Shown: positions 48,170 through 55,818, counted from the stretch's first letter. The stretch: DNA of 64,000 nt from GCA-003244245 sp035606945 (GCA_035606945.1 DATNDR010000050.1:40201-104200); one strand, 5' to 3'. Notes: a model not told the origin generated them from the letters alone. Program-made: numbers and translations.

Positions 48170-49530
48170 TGCTCCACCGCAGCGCTGAGCAGATCGGCCG
48201 GACCCAGCTGGGGCCGCGCCCGCTACCGCCGCTGGGTCCGTCGAGAAACCCGAGCGCACCGCCCGCCGTGGATACCGTGCTGGACAACGGCCTGCGAGTG
48301 ATCGCGGTGCGGCGCCCCGCAGTGCCGATGGTGGAGCTGCGGCTGCGGATTCCCTTCGGTGGTACGCATCGCACCCACCCAGCCCGCGCCGAGTTGTTGG
48401 CCGCCACCCTGCTGCAAGGCACCCCACGGCGGGACCGGTTCGCCATCGACAACGTGCTCGCAGGCGTCGGTGGTGATCTGGCGGCCACGGTGGGACCCGA
48501 GCACCTGTCCGTGTCCGGATCAGCGCTGGCCAGCGGGTTGGACGTGGCACTCGATGTGCTCGCCGACGCGCTCAATGCGGCTTCGTACGCACCCACCGAG
48601 GTGATCCGGGAACGGGACCGCTTGGTGGAGCGCATCACGCTGAGCCGGTCCAGGCCACAGGTGATCGCCCGGGAGGCGCTGCAACGACGCCGCTACGGCA
48701 ACCATCCCTTCGCCCGGGAATGGCCGCAGGCCGATGAGGTGGCAGCCGTGACACCGGCCGCCGTGCGCGCGCTGCACCGCCGGTCAGTGGCGCCCGGCGG
48801 CGCCGTACTGGTGCTCGTGGGCGACATCGAGCCGGCCGGCGCGGTGGAATCGGTGGCGTCGGCGCTGTCGAGCTGGCAGTCCGACCACCCGGCCGTCGGG
48901 CTGGCCGCGTTGCCTGCTGTGACCCCCGCGGATCTCCTGCTCGTGCACCGCGACGGCGCGGTACAGTCCCAGCTGCGGCTGTCCGCGCAGGCGGTGCCGC
49001 GCGACGATGAGCGTTACCCGGCGTTGCAGCTGGCTAACCTGGTGTTCGGTGGGTTTTTCTCGTCGCGCTGGGTGGAGAACATCCGAGAGGACAAGGGCTA
49101 CACCTACAGCGCACATTGCGGCCTTGAGTTCACCTCTTCCGGGGCCACGCTGCTCGCTGATGCGGACACGGCCAGCGAGGTCACCGCGGCCGCTCTGCTG
49201 GAAACCCGCTACGAGCTGGGCCGGATGATAGTTCAGCCGCCGGACGAGTCGGAGGTGGACAACGCCCGGCATTACGCGATCGGGTCGCTGACCATCAACT
49301 CCTCATCCCAGCGGGGTCTGGCCGCTCAGCTGATTACCCTGGCCAGCCTCGGCCTGGATCTCGATTGGCTGCTCAGCCATCCCAGTCGGCTCCGGGCCGT
49401 CACAGCAGGGCAGGTAACCGAGGCCGCTGGGCATTTCTTTGCTCCCAGCCGGTTCACCGGCGTCGTAGTGGGCGATGCCAAGCGACTGGCCGACCCGCTG
49501 GCCGCCTTGGGCGGCGTGGAACTGCCGTGA
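48169..49530 (+). CDS. M16-family peptidase-like protein, non-catalytic subunit
   Basis: A 453-aa partner of the preceding gene. ATG 48169 follows AGAAGGAGGCGTG, and a GTG three bases earlier overlaps the previous stop. It has the M16 fold (VDTVLDNGLRVIAVRRPAVPMVELRLRIPFGG near the start, GFFSSRWVENIREDKGYTYS in the second half with the R/Y substrate-binding pair), but the HxxEH zinc motif is absent (THPARAELLAAT instead). It therefore supplies the substrate-binding arginine-tyrosine half of a heterodimer. Confidence 0.88.
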   Translation: MLHRSAEQIGRTQLGPRPLPPLGPSRNPSAPPAVDTVLDNGLRVIAVRRPAVPMVELRLRIPFGGTHRTHPARAELLAATLLQGTPRRDRFAIDNVLAGVGGDLAATVGPEHLSVSGSALASGLDVALDVLADALNAASYAPTEVIRERDRLVERITLSRSRPQVIAREALQRRRYGNHPFAREWPQADEVAAVTPAAVRALHRRSVAPGGAVLVLVGDIEPAGAVESVASALSSWQSDHPAVGLAALPAVTPADLLLVHRDGAVQSQLRLSAQAVPRDDERYPALQLANLVFGGFFSSRWVENIREDKGYTYSAHCGLEFTSSGATLLADADTASEVTAAALLETRYELGRMIVQPPDESEVDNARHYAIGSLTINSSSQRGLAAQLITLASLGLDLDWLLSHPSRLRAVTAGQVTEAAGHFFAPSRFTGVVVGDAKRLADPLAALGGVELP

Positions 49531-49558
49531 CCGCTTTGGTCTGGTTAGCAAACCCCGA

Positions 49559-49762
49559 TCAGAAGACGTAGAGGCCGACCGCCCATCCCACGCTGGTCAT
49601 GATCACCACCATCAGCGTCCAGAGAATGAGCCGCGGCGCGGTCATCCACATGCCGGGCTTGGTGCCCGCTCTCGGTGGATTCTGGAGGTCGGCGGCGTGG
49701 CGCCGCATGTGGACAGTGAGCTCCCGTTCCCACCGTTTCCGGTCGCTGATCTTCACTGGCAC
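49559..49762 (-). CDS. small single-helix membrane protein
   Basis: A 67-aa protein starting at GTG 49762. The N-terminal half is basic (MPVKISDRKRWERELTVHMR...), and one C-terminal transmembrane helix (LILWTLMVVIMTSVGWAVGLYVF) ends the protein, as in tail-anchored proteins. It converges on the M16 operon and precedes the mycoredoxin gene on the same strand. No family is recognised. Confidence 0.6.
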   Translation of the reverse strand: MPVKISDRKRWERELTVHMRRHAADLQNPPRAGTKPGMWMTAPRLILWTLMVVIMTSVGWAVGLYVF

Positions 49763-49863
49763 ACCGCCCCCGCCGCCGTCCGCCTATTGACCGAGCATGC
49801 TGGCATCCTAACGCTTCGTGGCCGATTTACGGCAGGGCAACAACCAGTCGGGGTAGGCAGCAG

Positions 49864-50112
49864 CTAGGCAGGGATGGCCGCGATGATCTGATCGATGGTG
49901 GGGTTGGTCAGCACCGAACCGTCTGCCAACAGCACGGTCGGCACCGTCTGATTACCTCCGTTGACGCCCGCTACGAAGGATGCGGCGGTCGTGTCGTGTT
50001 CGATGTCCACTTCGCGGAAGGCGATGCCCGCACGATCCAGCTGTGCTTTGAGCCGCCGGCAGTAACCGCACCACGCTGTCGAGTACATCGTCAGATCTTT
50101 CACGCTCAGCAT
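49864..50112 (-). CDS. mrx1: mycoredoxin (glutaredoxin-like mycothiol-dependent reductase)
   Basis: An 82-aa thioredoxin-fold protein. The redox motif CGYC lies in MYSTAWCGYCRRLKAQLD (Cys15/Cys18), and the cis-proline motif TVPTVLLADGSVLTNP follows. In mycothiol-producing actinobacteria Mrx1 reduces protein-mycothiol mixed disulfides in the cytosol. It is divergent from uvrD2, as Rv3198A and Rv3198c are adjacent in M. tuberculosis. Presence of this enzyme implies the host makes mycothiol. Confidence 0.93.
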   Translation of the reverse strand: MLSVKDLTMYSTAWCGYCRRLKAQLDRAGIAFREVDIEHDTTAASFVAGVNGGNQTVPTVLLADGSVLTNPTIDQIIAAIPA

Positions 50113-50164
50113 AAACAGTGCGACCCTGCGCGATGTTCCGCTGGTGTCGGCACGCTCTGCGAGG

Positions 50165-51961
50165 ATGCCAGTCGTGGGGAATCAGCCGGATCCGCTCGAC
50201 GGGCTTGACGAGCAGCAGCGCGCCGCGGTGTGCGCGCCGCGGGGACCGGTCTGCGTGCTGGCCGGCGCCGGCACCGGAAAGACCCGCACCATCACCCGGC
50301 GGATCGCCCAACTGGTCCGATCCGGCCATGTCGCGCCAGGGCAGGTCCTTGCCGTGACGTTCACCGCCCGCGCGGCGGGCGAGCTGCGCACGCGGCTGCG
50401 TGATCTGGCCGTAGGTGGCGTGCAGGCGCGAACCTTCCATGCCGCAGCACTGCGCCAGCTGCGTTACTTCTGGCCGCGGGTGGTGGGTGACCAGCCGTGG
50501 CCGCTGCTGGAACACAAGCTGCGGCTGGTCGGTCAGGCCGCGCAGCGGGCCGGCGTCGGCACCGGCGCTGACGATCTTCGAGATTTCGCCGGTGAGATCG
50601 AATGGGCCAAGGCTACCCTGGTCAGCGCAGAGGATTATCCTGCCGCGGTGGCCGCCGCGCGGCGGGAGCCACCGGCACCCGCGGCACAGATCGCGGCGAT
50701 CTACGCCGCATATGAGGAGCTCAAAAACCGCAACCGGGTGCTTGACTTCGCCGATATTCTGCTGCACACGGCAGCCGCGATGGAGGGTTACCCGGATGTG
50801 GCGCAGGAGGTCCGGGACCGTTACCGCTGCTTCGTCGTCGATGAGTACCAGGACGTCACCCCATTGCAGCAGCGGGTGCTGGACGCGTGGCTGGGCGCCC
50901 GTGACGACCTCACCGTCGTAGGCGATGCGAACCAGACCATCTACTCCTTCGCCGGCGCGACGGCCGGTTTCCTCCTGGGATTCAGCAGACGGTTTCCGGA
51001 TGCGGTGACGGTGCGGTTGCACCGCGACTATCGCTCCACACCTCAGGTCGTGGCACTGGCGAACCGGGTGATATCCGGTGCCCGCGGCCGCCCGGCTGGT
51101 GCGCGGCTGCCGTTGGAAGGCCAGCAGCCGCCCGGTCCGGAGCCCACGTTCGCCGAGCATGACGACGAGCCCACCGAGGCCGCCGCCGTGGCGTCGGCGA
51201 TTGCGCAGTTGCTGCGCGACGGGGTTCCCGCTGCCCAGATCGCCGTGCTGTACCGGGTCAACGCCCAGTCCGAGGTATACGAGGAGGCCTTGGACGCGCT
51301 CGGGATCCCGTTCCAGATCCGCGGCGGGGAACGCTTTTTTCACCGTCCCGAAGTGCGCAGCGCCATCCGGGCGCTGCGAACGGCGACCAACGCGGGCAAC
51401 GGCGCCCCCCCGGCCGAGCTGGGCGCCACCGTGCGGGCCGTACTGGCTCGCCAGGGACTCACCGCGGAGCCACCGGCAGGCAGCGCCGCTCGGTCTCGCT
51501 GGGAATCGCTGCGCGCGCTGGCCGAACTGGCCGACGACCTCGCGACCAGTCTTCCGCTGGCAGATCTCGGTCGGCTCGTCGCCGAGCTCGACGCTCGCGC
51601 CGATGCCGCGCACCCACCCGCGGTACAGGGCGTGACGCTGGCCTCGCTGCACTCTGCCAAGGGCCTGGAGTGGGACGCGGTGTTTCTGGTCGGGATCGCC
51701 GACGGGACGCTGCCCATCCAATATGCCGACGGTGACCAGGCCGCGCTGGAGGAGGAGCGCCGTTTGCTCTACGTCGGCGTGACCCGCGCCCGACGCTGGC
51801 TGTCGCTGTCCTGGGCGCTGTCTCGCAGTTCAGGGCAGCGGCGGCCCCGGCAACGCAGCCGCTTTCTCCGCGGCCTGGCACCGGTGGACCGTCCAAGGTC
51901 GATGGCCAGGGCGGCTGCCGACCCGCAGCGGCTGGACCGGCTGCGCGGCAAGCCGGTCTGA
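50165..51961 (+). CDS. uvrD2: UvrD2-type superfamily 1 DNA helicase, short form
   Basis: A 598-aa 3'-5' DNA helicase. Motif I GAGTGKT (34-40), Ia TFTARAAGELRTRLR, II VVDEYQDV, III GDANQTIYSFAGA, IV, V SLHSAKGLEWDAVFLVG and VI YVGVTRARRWL are intact. It stops soon after motif VI (FLRGLAPVDRP...). Mycobacterial UvrD2 is about 700 residues, with a tetracysteine linker and an HRDC domain after this point, and both are missing here. The neighbours mrx1 and whiB7 confirm orthology by position. The start at ATG 50165 is likely; a GTG at 50174 is an alternative. Confidence 0.88.
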   Translation: MPVVGNQPDPLDGLDEQQRAAVCAPRGPVCVLAGAGTGKTRTITRRIAQLVRSGHVAPGQVLAVTFTARAAGELRTRLRDLAVGGVQARTFHAAALRQLRYFWPRVVGDQPWPLLEHKLRLVGQAAQRAGVGTGADDLRDFAGEIEWAKATLVSAEDYPAAVAAARREPPAPAAQIAAIYAAYEELKNRNRVLDFADILLHTAAAMEGYPDVAQEVRDRYRCFVVDEYQDVTPLQQRVLDAWLGARDDLTVVGDANQTIYSFAGATAGFLLGFSRRFPDAVTVRLHRDYRSTPQVVALANRVISGARGRPAGARLPLEGQQPPGPEPTFAEHDDEPTEAAAVASAIAQLLRDGVPAAQIAVLYRVNAQSEVYEEALDALGIPFQIRGGERFFHRPEVRSAIRALRTATNAGNGAPPAELGATVRAVLARQGLTAEPPAGSAARSRWESLRALAELADDLATSLPLADLGRLVAELDARADAAHPPAVQGVTLASLHSAKGLEWDAVFLVGIADGTLPIQYADGDQAALEEERRLLYVGVTRARRWLSLSWALSRSSGQRRPRQRSRFLRGLAPVDRPRSMARAAADPQRLDRLRGKPV

Positions 51962-51990
51962 CGTTGACCCACGTGCAGAAGAATATCTCG

Positions 51991-52030
51991 AATTAATTCG
52001 GTTGCCGGTGTATCAGCCGGACCCTACCCT
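51991..52030 (+). promoter_or_regulatory. whiB7 promoter with AT-rich activator site
   Basis: TTGCCG (-35, 52002-52007) and TACCCT (-10, 52025-52030) are separated by exactly 17 bp. The AT-rich block AATTAATTCG lies directly upstream of the -35. In mycobacteria the WhiB7 AT-hook binds an AT-rich stretch at this place to autoactivate its gene. Transcription would begin near 52037, giving a leader of about 440 bases. Confidence 0.75.
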
Positions 52031-52123
52031 TGCTCCTATCTCCTGGAAGCGGTCGTTGCATGCGGCTGACCAGGGTGGATCGCCCAGCCACTGAGCGGGC
52101 CGAGTTGGGAAGGAGGAGTTCCG

Positions 52124-52336
52124 ATGGAGATGAACATGACCACCGGCGCCCGTTGCTTCCCGCAGTTCGGGCCGCTCGCTGTGCTTGGGGGGATTCAGTC
52201 CAAGCGCCCGCGGACCGCGCCGTATGGCGTGCGCTGGCTGCTCGCTGAGCGTCCCTTCCACCCCGTCCTCATCAACCCGACTGGCAGTGATCTGCCGGTT
52301 ACCGACCGCACGCAAAAGTCCGCATCGGAGCCTTGA
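52124..52336 (+). CDS. upstream ORF in the whiB7 leader
   Basis: A 70-codon ORF with a very strong AAGGAGGAG Shine-Dalgarno (52111-52119) before ATG 52124. The peptide begins MEMNMTTGARCFPQFGPLAV and shows no known domain. Its stop (52334-52336) lies 28 bases before the attenuator hairpin. whiB7 leaders in mycobacteria carry an upstream ORF whose stalled translation under ribosome-targeting antibiotics prevents termination. This ORF has the right place, strength and spacing for that task. The peptide itself need not have a function. Confidence 0.65.
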   Translation: MEMNMTTGARCFPQFGPLAVLGGIQSKRPRTAPYGVRWLLAERPFHPVLINPTGSDLPVTDRTQKSASEP

Positions 52337-52364
52337 TTCCGGAGCCAGCACCATCCGGCTCATG

Positions 52365-52399
52365 AAGGCCGCGGACCCCGCAGCGGGATCCGCGGCCTT
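52365..52399 (+). terminator. attenuator-type terminator hairpin in the whiB7 leader
   Basis: AAGGCCGCGGACCCCG (52365-52380) and CGGGATCCGCGGCCTT (52384-52399) form a 16-bp stem with one mismatch and a CAG loop, followed by GGTGTGTTG. It lies between the upstream ORF and whiB7. CCGCGGA inside the upstream ORF (52208-52214) could pair with TCCGCGG of the right arm as a competing structure. Confidence 0.75.
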
Positions 52400-52479
52400 G
52401 GTGTGTTGCAAGGTCCTCATCCCGCGGCAGGCCGGTACCGGTGAGTTCCACCGGCACCACCACCGAGGAGGAGAGACAA

Positions 52480-52875
52480 GTGTTGACCGCGACCGTCCCG
52501 CTGGACGGCGCAGCGTTGCCCGACCTACTGGGTGGGGCAGAGCTGGCCCACCTGCTCGATACCGTGCCGTCCGGGTCGGACACCCTGCCTTGCCGCTCAC
52601 ACCACGACCCGGACCTGTGGTTCGCCGAGTCACCCGCTGAGCTGGAACGGGCCAAGCAGCTGTGCACCGCTTGCCCGATCAGACTCGCCTGCCTGGACAG
52701 CGCGCTGTCCCGGCAAGAGCCCTGGGGCGTGTGGGGTGGCGAAATCTTCGAGCACGGCTCAGTCATCCCGCGCAAGCGCCCGCGGGGTCGGCCCAGCAAG
52801 GCCGCGGTGGAGCGGGAACGCGCCGAGCGCGAGCACGCCGAGCGCCAGCGCGCTGCGCAGGAAACCGCCGCCTGA
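52480..52875 (+). CDS. whiB7: WhiB7 transcriptional regulator of intrinsic antibiotic resistance
   Basis: A 131-aa WhiB-family Fe-S protein from GTG 52480 with GAGGAGG upstream. The 4Fe-4S ligands are Cys38, Cys62, Cys65 and Cys71 (LPCRSHH...LCTACPIRLACL). GVWGG (83-87) is the beta-turn that contacts sigma-A. The C-terminal KRPRGRPSK (99-107) is the AT-hook that distinguishes WhiB7 from other WhiB proteins. It activates drug efflux, ribosome protection and related genes after translation stress. The leader upstream carries a promoter, an ORF and an attenuator. An earlier GTG at 52441 lies in frame but overlaps the ribosome-binding site region. Confidence 0.95.
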   Translation: MLTATVPLDGAALPDLLGGAELAHLLDTVPSGSDTLPCRSHHDPDLWFAESPAELERAKQLCTACPIRLACLDSALSRQEPWGVWGGEIFEHGSVIPRKRPRGRPSKAAVERERAEREHAERQRAAQETAA

Positions 52876-52902
52876 GTTGGGGGCTCTTCAAGAGCCCCCA
52901 AC
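52876..52902 (+). terminator. terminator hairpin after whiB7
   Basis: GTTGGGGGCTCT-TCA-AGAGCCCCCAAC is a perfect 12-bp stem beginning at the whiB7 stop codon. No T-tract follows, as is common for actinobacterial terminators. Confidence 0.85.
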
Positions 52903-53013
52903 CCCGGTCCCAGCTGTCCACAACGACAACCAACCCTGCCGGTCGGCCGAGTAGTACGCCGGTGTGGTCCACCGGTGCCGATCGATCGCTGCGACTGTCA
53001 GGAGTCCCCCACC

Positions 53014-53172
53014 ATGTTGCTGCACGAAGTACTCGCCCGGGAACGAATGCACGATGATCAGCGTCGGGCTCGCCAGGCGCTGTTGGTCAGGCGGCTGGCC
53101 GCCGCTCGCCGGTGGCAACGTCTGGCCCGCTACGCCGACCGCCGGGCCCGCCGCGCCGCCGAGCGCCTGTAG
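53014..53172 (+). CDS. small arginine-rich protein
   Basis: A 52-aa protein from ATG 53014, with CAGGAG about nine bases before it. MLLHEVLARERMHDDQRRAR starts the protein, and it continues as an amphipathic Arg/Ala/Leu helix. Short proteins of this pattern (HE-LAR-R ... RRAxRA) are common in actinobacteria and have no assigned function. It may bind nucleic acid or membrane. It lies between whiB7 and a repeat pair. A longer frame from 52975 is possible. Confidence 0.55.
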   Translation: MLLHEVLARERMHDDQRRARQALLVRRLAAARRWQRLARYADRRARRAAERL

Positions 53173-53216
53173 ATGTGCCACCCCGCCCGACGCCGCTTCG
53201 CTCGACGCCGCTTCGG

Positions 53217-53280
53217 CCCCACATGGAGACATATCGGGGTTTCGACGGACCTTAGACCCCGATATGTCTCCATATCGGGG
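53217..53280. repeat. inverted pair of CCCCGATATG/TCTC hairpin repeats
   Basis: A degenerate copy (CCCCACATG-GAGA-CATATCGGGG, 53217-53239) and a perfect copy (CCCCGATATG-TCTC-CATATCGGGG, 53257-53280) face each other. GAGACATATCGGGGT and ACCCCGATATGTCTC also make a larger inverted repeat across both. They separate the small Arg-rich gene from the convergent ABC1 kinase gene and end 12 bases from its stop. Confidence 0.8.
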
Positions 53281-53291
53281 AAGGGCGGGGG

Positions 53292-54602
53292 TTAGGTGGC
53301 GAATCCGGGTTGCCAGCGCTCGGTGATGGCGCGCAGCGGCACGGTGGCGTCCAGCTGGCACAGGACACCGAACGTTCCGGTACTCACCCGGTGGATCAGC
53401 AGGTAGCTCGGCGGCAGGTTCAGCGCTCGCCCGGTGCGGAAATCCGGGCCGGAGAAATCGCCGACTCGCTCGGCTTGTGCTTGCATCCAGGCCCGGGTGA
53501 AGTGGAACGTCTCGGTGCGAACCGGGTCGGCGAACGGACTGAGGTAGGCCAGCACGTCCTCGGCGCGCAGCTGCATTCCCGGCCGGACGAAACCTTCCGA
53601 GCGCAGCAGCTCCAGCAGCTCCGCGGGACGCTCCTCGACCGCCAACCGGGTTGCCACCCCGAGAGTGCGCGGCGTCCCGCCGGGCAGCTTCGCCGACGCA
53701 CCGAAGTCGAGCACCCCCAGCCGCCCGTCTTCCAAGCGCAGGAAGTTCCCCGGGTGAGGGTCTGCGTGCAGCAGTCCGGTCAGCGCGGGCGAGCAGGAGT
53801 GGAACAGCGACAGCTTGGTACCGATGTCATCGCGCTCGGATCGTGAGCCGCCGCGGATGATCTGCGCCATCGGGATGCCAGTGATCCACTGCGATACGAT
53901 CACCTTCGGCGCGCTGGCGACGATCGGGGGGACGGCGATGTCGGGGTGGTTACGAAACGCCTTGGCGAACACCCGCTGGTTTTCCGCCTCGTCGCGATAA
54001 TCGAGTTCCTCCTCCATCCGGTCGCGCAGTTCGCTGAGCAGCGGCTTGACCTCCATTCCGGGCACGATCGCCTGGAACAGCCGGCTGAACCTCTGCAGCT
54101 GGCGCAAGTCCGACCGCAGTGCTTCGTCCGCGCCCGGATACTGCACCTTGACGGCGACCTCACGGCCGTCGTGCCACACCGCCCGGTGGACCTGGCCGAT
54201 GCTGGCCGCCGCAGCCGGCTCGTCGGAGAAGTCGGCGAAGCGACGCCGCCATCCCGTGCCGAGTTGCTCGTCGAGTACCCGCCGCACCGATTGTGGGGAC
54301 ATCGGTGGCGCCGCGGACTGCAGCTTGGTCAGGGCCTCGCGATACGGCGCGGCGAGCTGATCGGGAATCGCTGCCTCGAACACGCTCAGCGCTTGGCCGA
54401 ACTTCATCGCGCCGCCCTTGAGCTCTCCGAGCACGGCGAACACCTGCTCGGCGGTGCGTGCAGACAGCTGGGCATTCACGTCGTCCGCGTCGTGTCCGAC
54501 CAACCGCTTGCCCCAGCCTGCGGCAACCCTGCCAGCTACCCCCAAAGGGAGACTCGCGAGCCGGGCGGTGCGCTGGGTAGCTCGGCGCGGGATATCGGTC
54601 AT
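53292..54602 (-). CDS. ABC1/UbiB-family atypical kinase
   Basis: A 436-aa protein of the ABC1 (ADCK/UbiB) family, orthologous by position to Rv3197. The family-specific KxGQ motif is KFGQ (67-70). The ATP-binding loop ASIGQVHRAVWHDGREVAVKVQYPG, the catalytic LLHADPHPGNFL and the metal-binding LDFGAS are present. Family members are atypical kinases or ATPases tied to isoprenoid-lipid metabolism. In mycobacteria the Rv3197 protein has been linked to macrolide resistance in the WhiB7 regulon, which agrees with its location here. Confidence 0.9.
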   Translation of the reverse strand: MTDIPRRATQRTARLASLPLGVAGRVAAGWGKRLVGHDADDVNAQLSARTAEQVFAVLGELKGGAMKFGQALSVFEAAIPDQLAAPYREALTKLQSAAPPMSPQSVRRVLDEQLGTGWRRRFADFSDEPAAAASIGQVHRAVWHDGREVAVKVQYPGADEALRSDLRQLQRFSRLFQAIVPGMEVKPLLSELRDRMEEELDYRDEAENQRVFAKAFRNHPDIAVPPIVASAPKVIVSQWITGIPMAQIIRGGSRSERDDIGTKLSLFHSCSPALTGLLHADPHPGNFLRLEDGRLGVLDFGASAKLPGGTPRTLGVATRLAVEERPAELLELLRSEGFVRPGMQLRAEDVLAYLSPFADPVRTETFHFTRAWMQAQAERVGDFSGPDFRTGRALNLPPSYLLIHRVSTGTFGVLCQLDATVPLRAITERWQPGFAT

Positions 54603-54667
54603 TGCGGTCTCACAGAGTCATTGTCTCCTTCCCCCGCCTGTTCCGTGTAGCAGCGTGGCCAGCGGCA

Positions 54668-55729
54668 TCATCGCGCGCCGCAGCCGCAGCGCGGATGAGC
54701 TGGTCGGGGCAGTCGAAGCAGGCTGCCGCGTACCGGGTCAAGCTGCAGTGCTGCACCCCAGGTCGGGGGGATCGGTAGGTCGGCCTGCGGCCCCGCGAGC
54801 GTGGCGAGCACCTGCTCAACGGTCAGGGCCGCAGCGAGCTGGGTGCAGGCCAGCCCGGCGGTAGGGATCTGTCCGACGAGTTGGGCAGCCAGTTTCGGCC
54901 ACGCCGGGTCCATGTGCGCCTGATGCAGTTCGGCGCAGCGCAGGCAGCTGGTGCGTCCTGGCCACACCAGCGGGCCCACCACCGCCGTTCCCTCATGCGC
55001 GTAGCCGACCAGATGGGGAATTCGGCTGCCGAGCAGTTCAGTCACCGCCGTCGGCTCCACCACCAGCACGTCGCTGAGCACGATCAGATCAGGCCGACGC
55101 CGCGCGGCGACGATCACATCCGGCGCGCAGCGGCGCACGGCGTCAGCGGCCGCGGCGGCGCGGGGTCTGCCGAGGTCGTCGGGAAGGTATCCGGTACCCA
55201 GATCAGCGGAAGCAACGGTTCCTGTCGCGTGCACCGCAACGTGGCCGACTCCGGCTGCGGCCAGCGCGGTTGCCACCGCCACCCCGACCCGACCGGATCC
55301 GACCACCCGCACCACCGCCTTGCGCCGTTGCCGCAGCACGTGACGAGTCGGGTGACAGCTGTGGACGGACCAGCCGGCGGCCTCGGTGGCCAGCGCGACC
55401 CGGTGCCACCCCGGGCGGCCGGCGTCGGCGGTCGCCTCCTGCACCAGCCCACGGCGGTGCATGTCGGCGAGCATCGTGAGAGCCTCCCCGCGGGAAGATC
55501 CGGCCGCCTGCGCCTCGTTGAGCAGCTCGGTCGTACTACAGACGCCATCCATCCGTCGGAGCAGCGCGGCCAGCGGTTCGGGCAGCTCGTCGAGGACCAT
55601 GGCTCGCTGCGGATCGAGCCCGAGTTGTAGGCAGGTGGGGGAGCGCCAGAGCGCGACTCGACCGGGCGCCAATCGCAGCTGCTCGGGAACGTTGGCAAGA
55701 GGTGCGACGGCGTCGCTGGGCGGGATCAT
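54668..55729 (-). CDS. ThiF/E1-like protein with N-terminal winged-helix domain (Rv3196-like)
   Basis: A 353-aa protein from ATG 55729. Residues about 20-115 (LWRSPTCLQLGLDPQRAMVL..., then LLRRMDGVCSTTELLNEAQA and the MLADMHRRGLVQE helix) resemble the winged-helix peptide-recognition element of TOMM-type proteins. A ThiF-like Rossmann domain follows with VVRVVGSGRVGVAVATALAAAGV. Near the C-terminus WPGRTSCLRCAELH and the final CGCG supply four cysteines that could bind zinc. The adenylation arginines of active E1 enzymes are not obvious. Orthologous by place to Rv3196, of unknown function. No YcaO partner lies nearby. Confidence 0.75.
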   Translation of the reverse strand: MIPPSDAVAPLANVPEQLRLAPGRVALWRSPTCLQLGLDPQRAMVLDELPEPLAALLRRMDGVCSTTELLNEAQAAGSSRGEALTMLADMHRRGLVQEATADAGRPGWHRVALATEAAGWSVHSCHPTRHVLRQRRKAVVRVVGSGRVGVAVATALAAAGVGHVAVHATGTVASADLGTGYLPDDLGRPRAAAAADAVRRCAPDVIVAARRRPDLIVLSDVLVVEPTAVTELLGSRIPHLVGYAHEGTAVVGPLVWPGRTSCLRCAELHQAHMDPAWPKLAAQLVGQIPTAGLACTQLAAALTVEQVLATLAGPQADLPIPPTWGAALQLDPVRGSLLRLPRPAHPRCGCGAR

Positions 55730-55762
55730 GACGGCAATCCTGGCTTGGCCCCTCCGGTGACT

Positions 55763-55818
55763 CAACTGACTGTCCACAGGTTGTCCACAACTGTGGACAA
55801 CCTGTGGACAGTCAGTTG
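55763..55818. repeat. perfect 56-bp palindrome containing four DnaA-box-like 9-mers
   Basis: The 27-base left arm (55763-55789) is the exact reverse complement of the right arm (55792-55818), with AC in the centre. It includes TTGTCCACA (55781-55789) and TGTGGACAA (55792-55800), both perfect actinobacterial DnaA-box consensus, plus CTGTCCACA (55770-55778) and TGTGGACAG (55803-55811). It lies in the 191-base gap between two minus-strand genes. Confidence 0.9.

Noticed and set aside
52365..52399. Simple terminator of uvrD2
   Set aside because: It lies more than 400 bases after the uvrD2 stop and downstream of a well-formed promoter and a strong upstream ORF, so it belongs to the whiB7 leader.
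55763..55818. Replication origin (oriC)
   Set aside because: There are only four DnaA-like boxes in one palindrome, no AT-rich unwinding region, and no dnaA, dnaN, parA or gyrase genes nearby.
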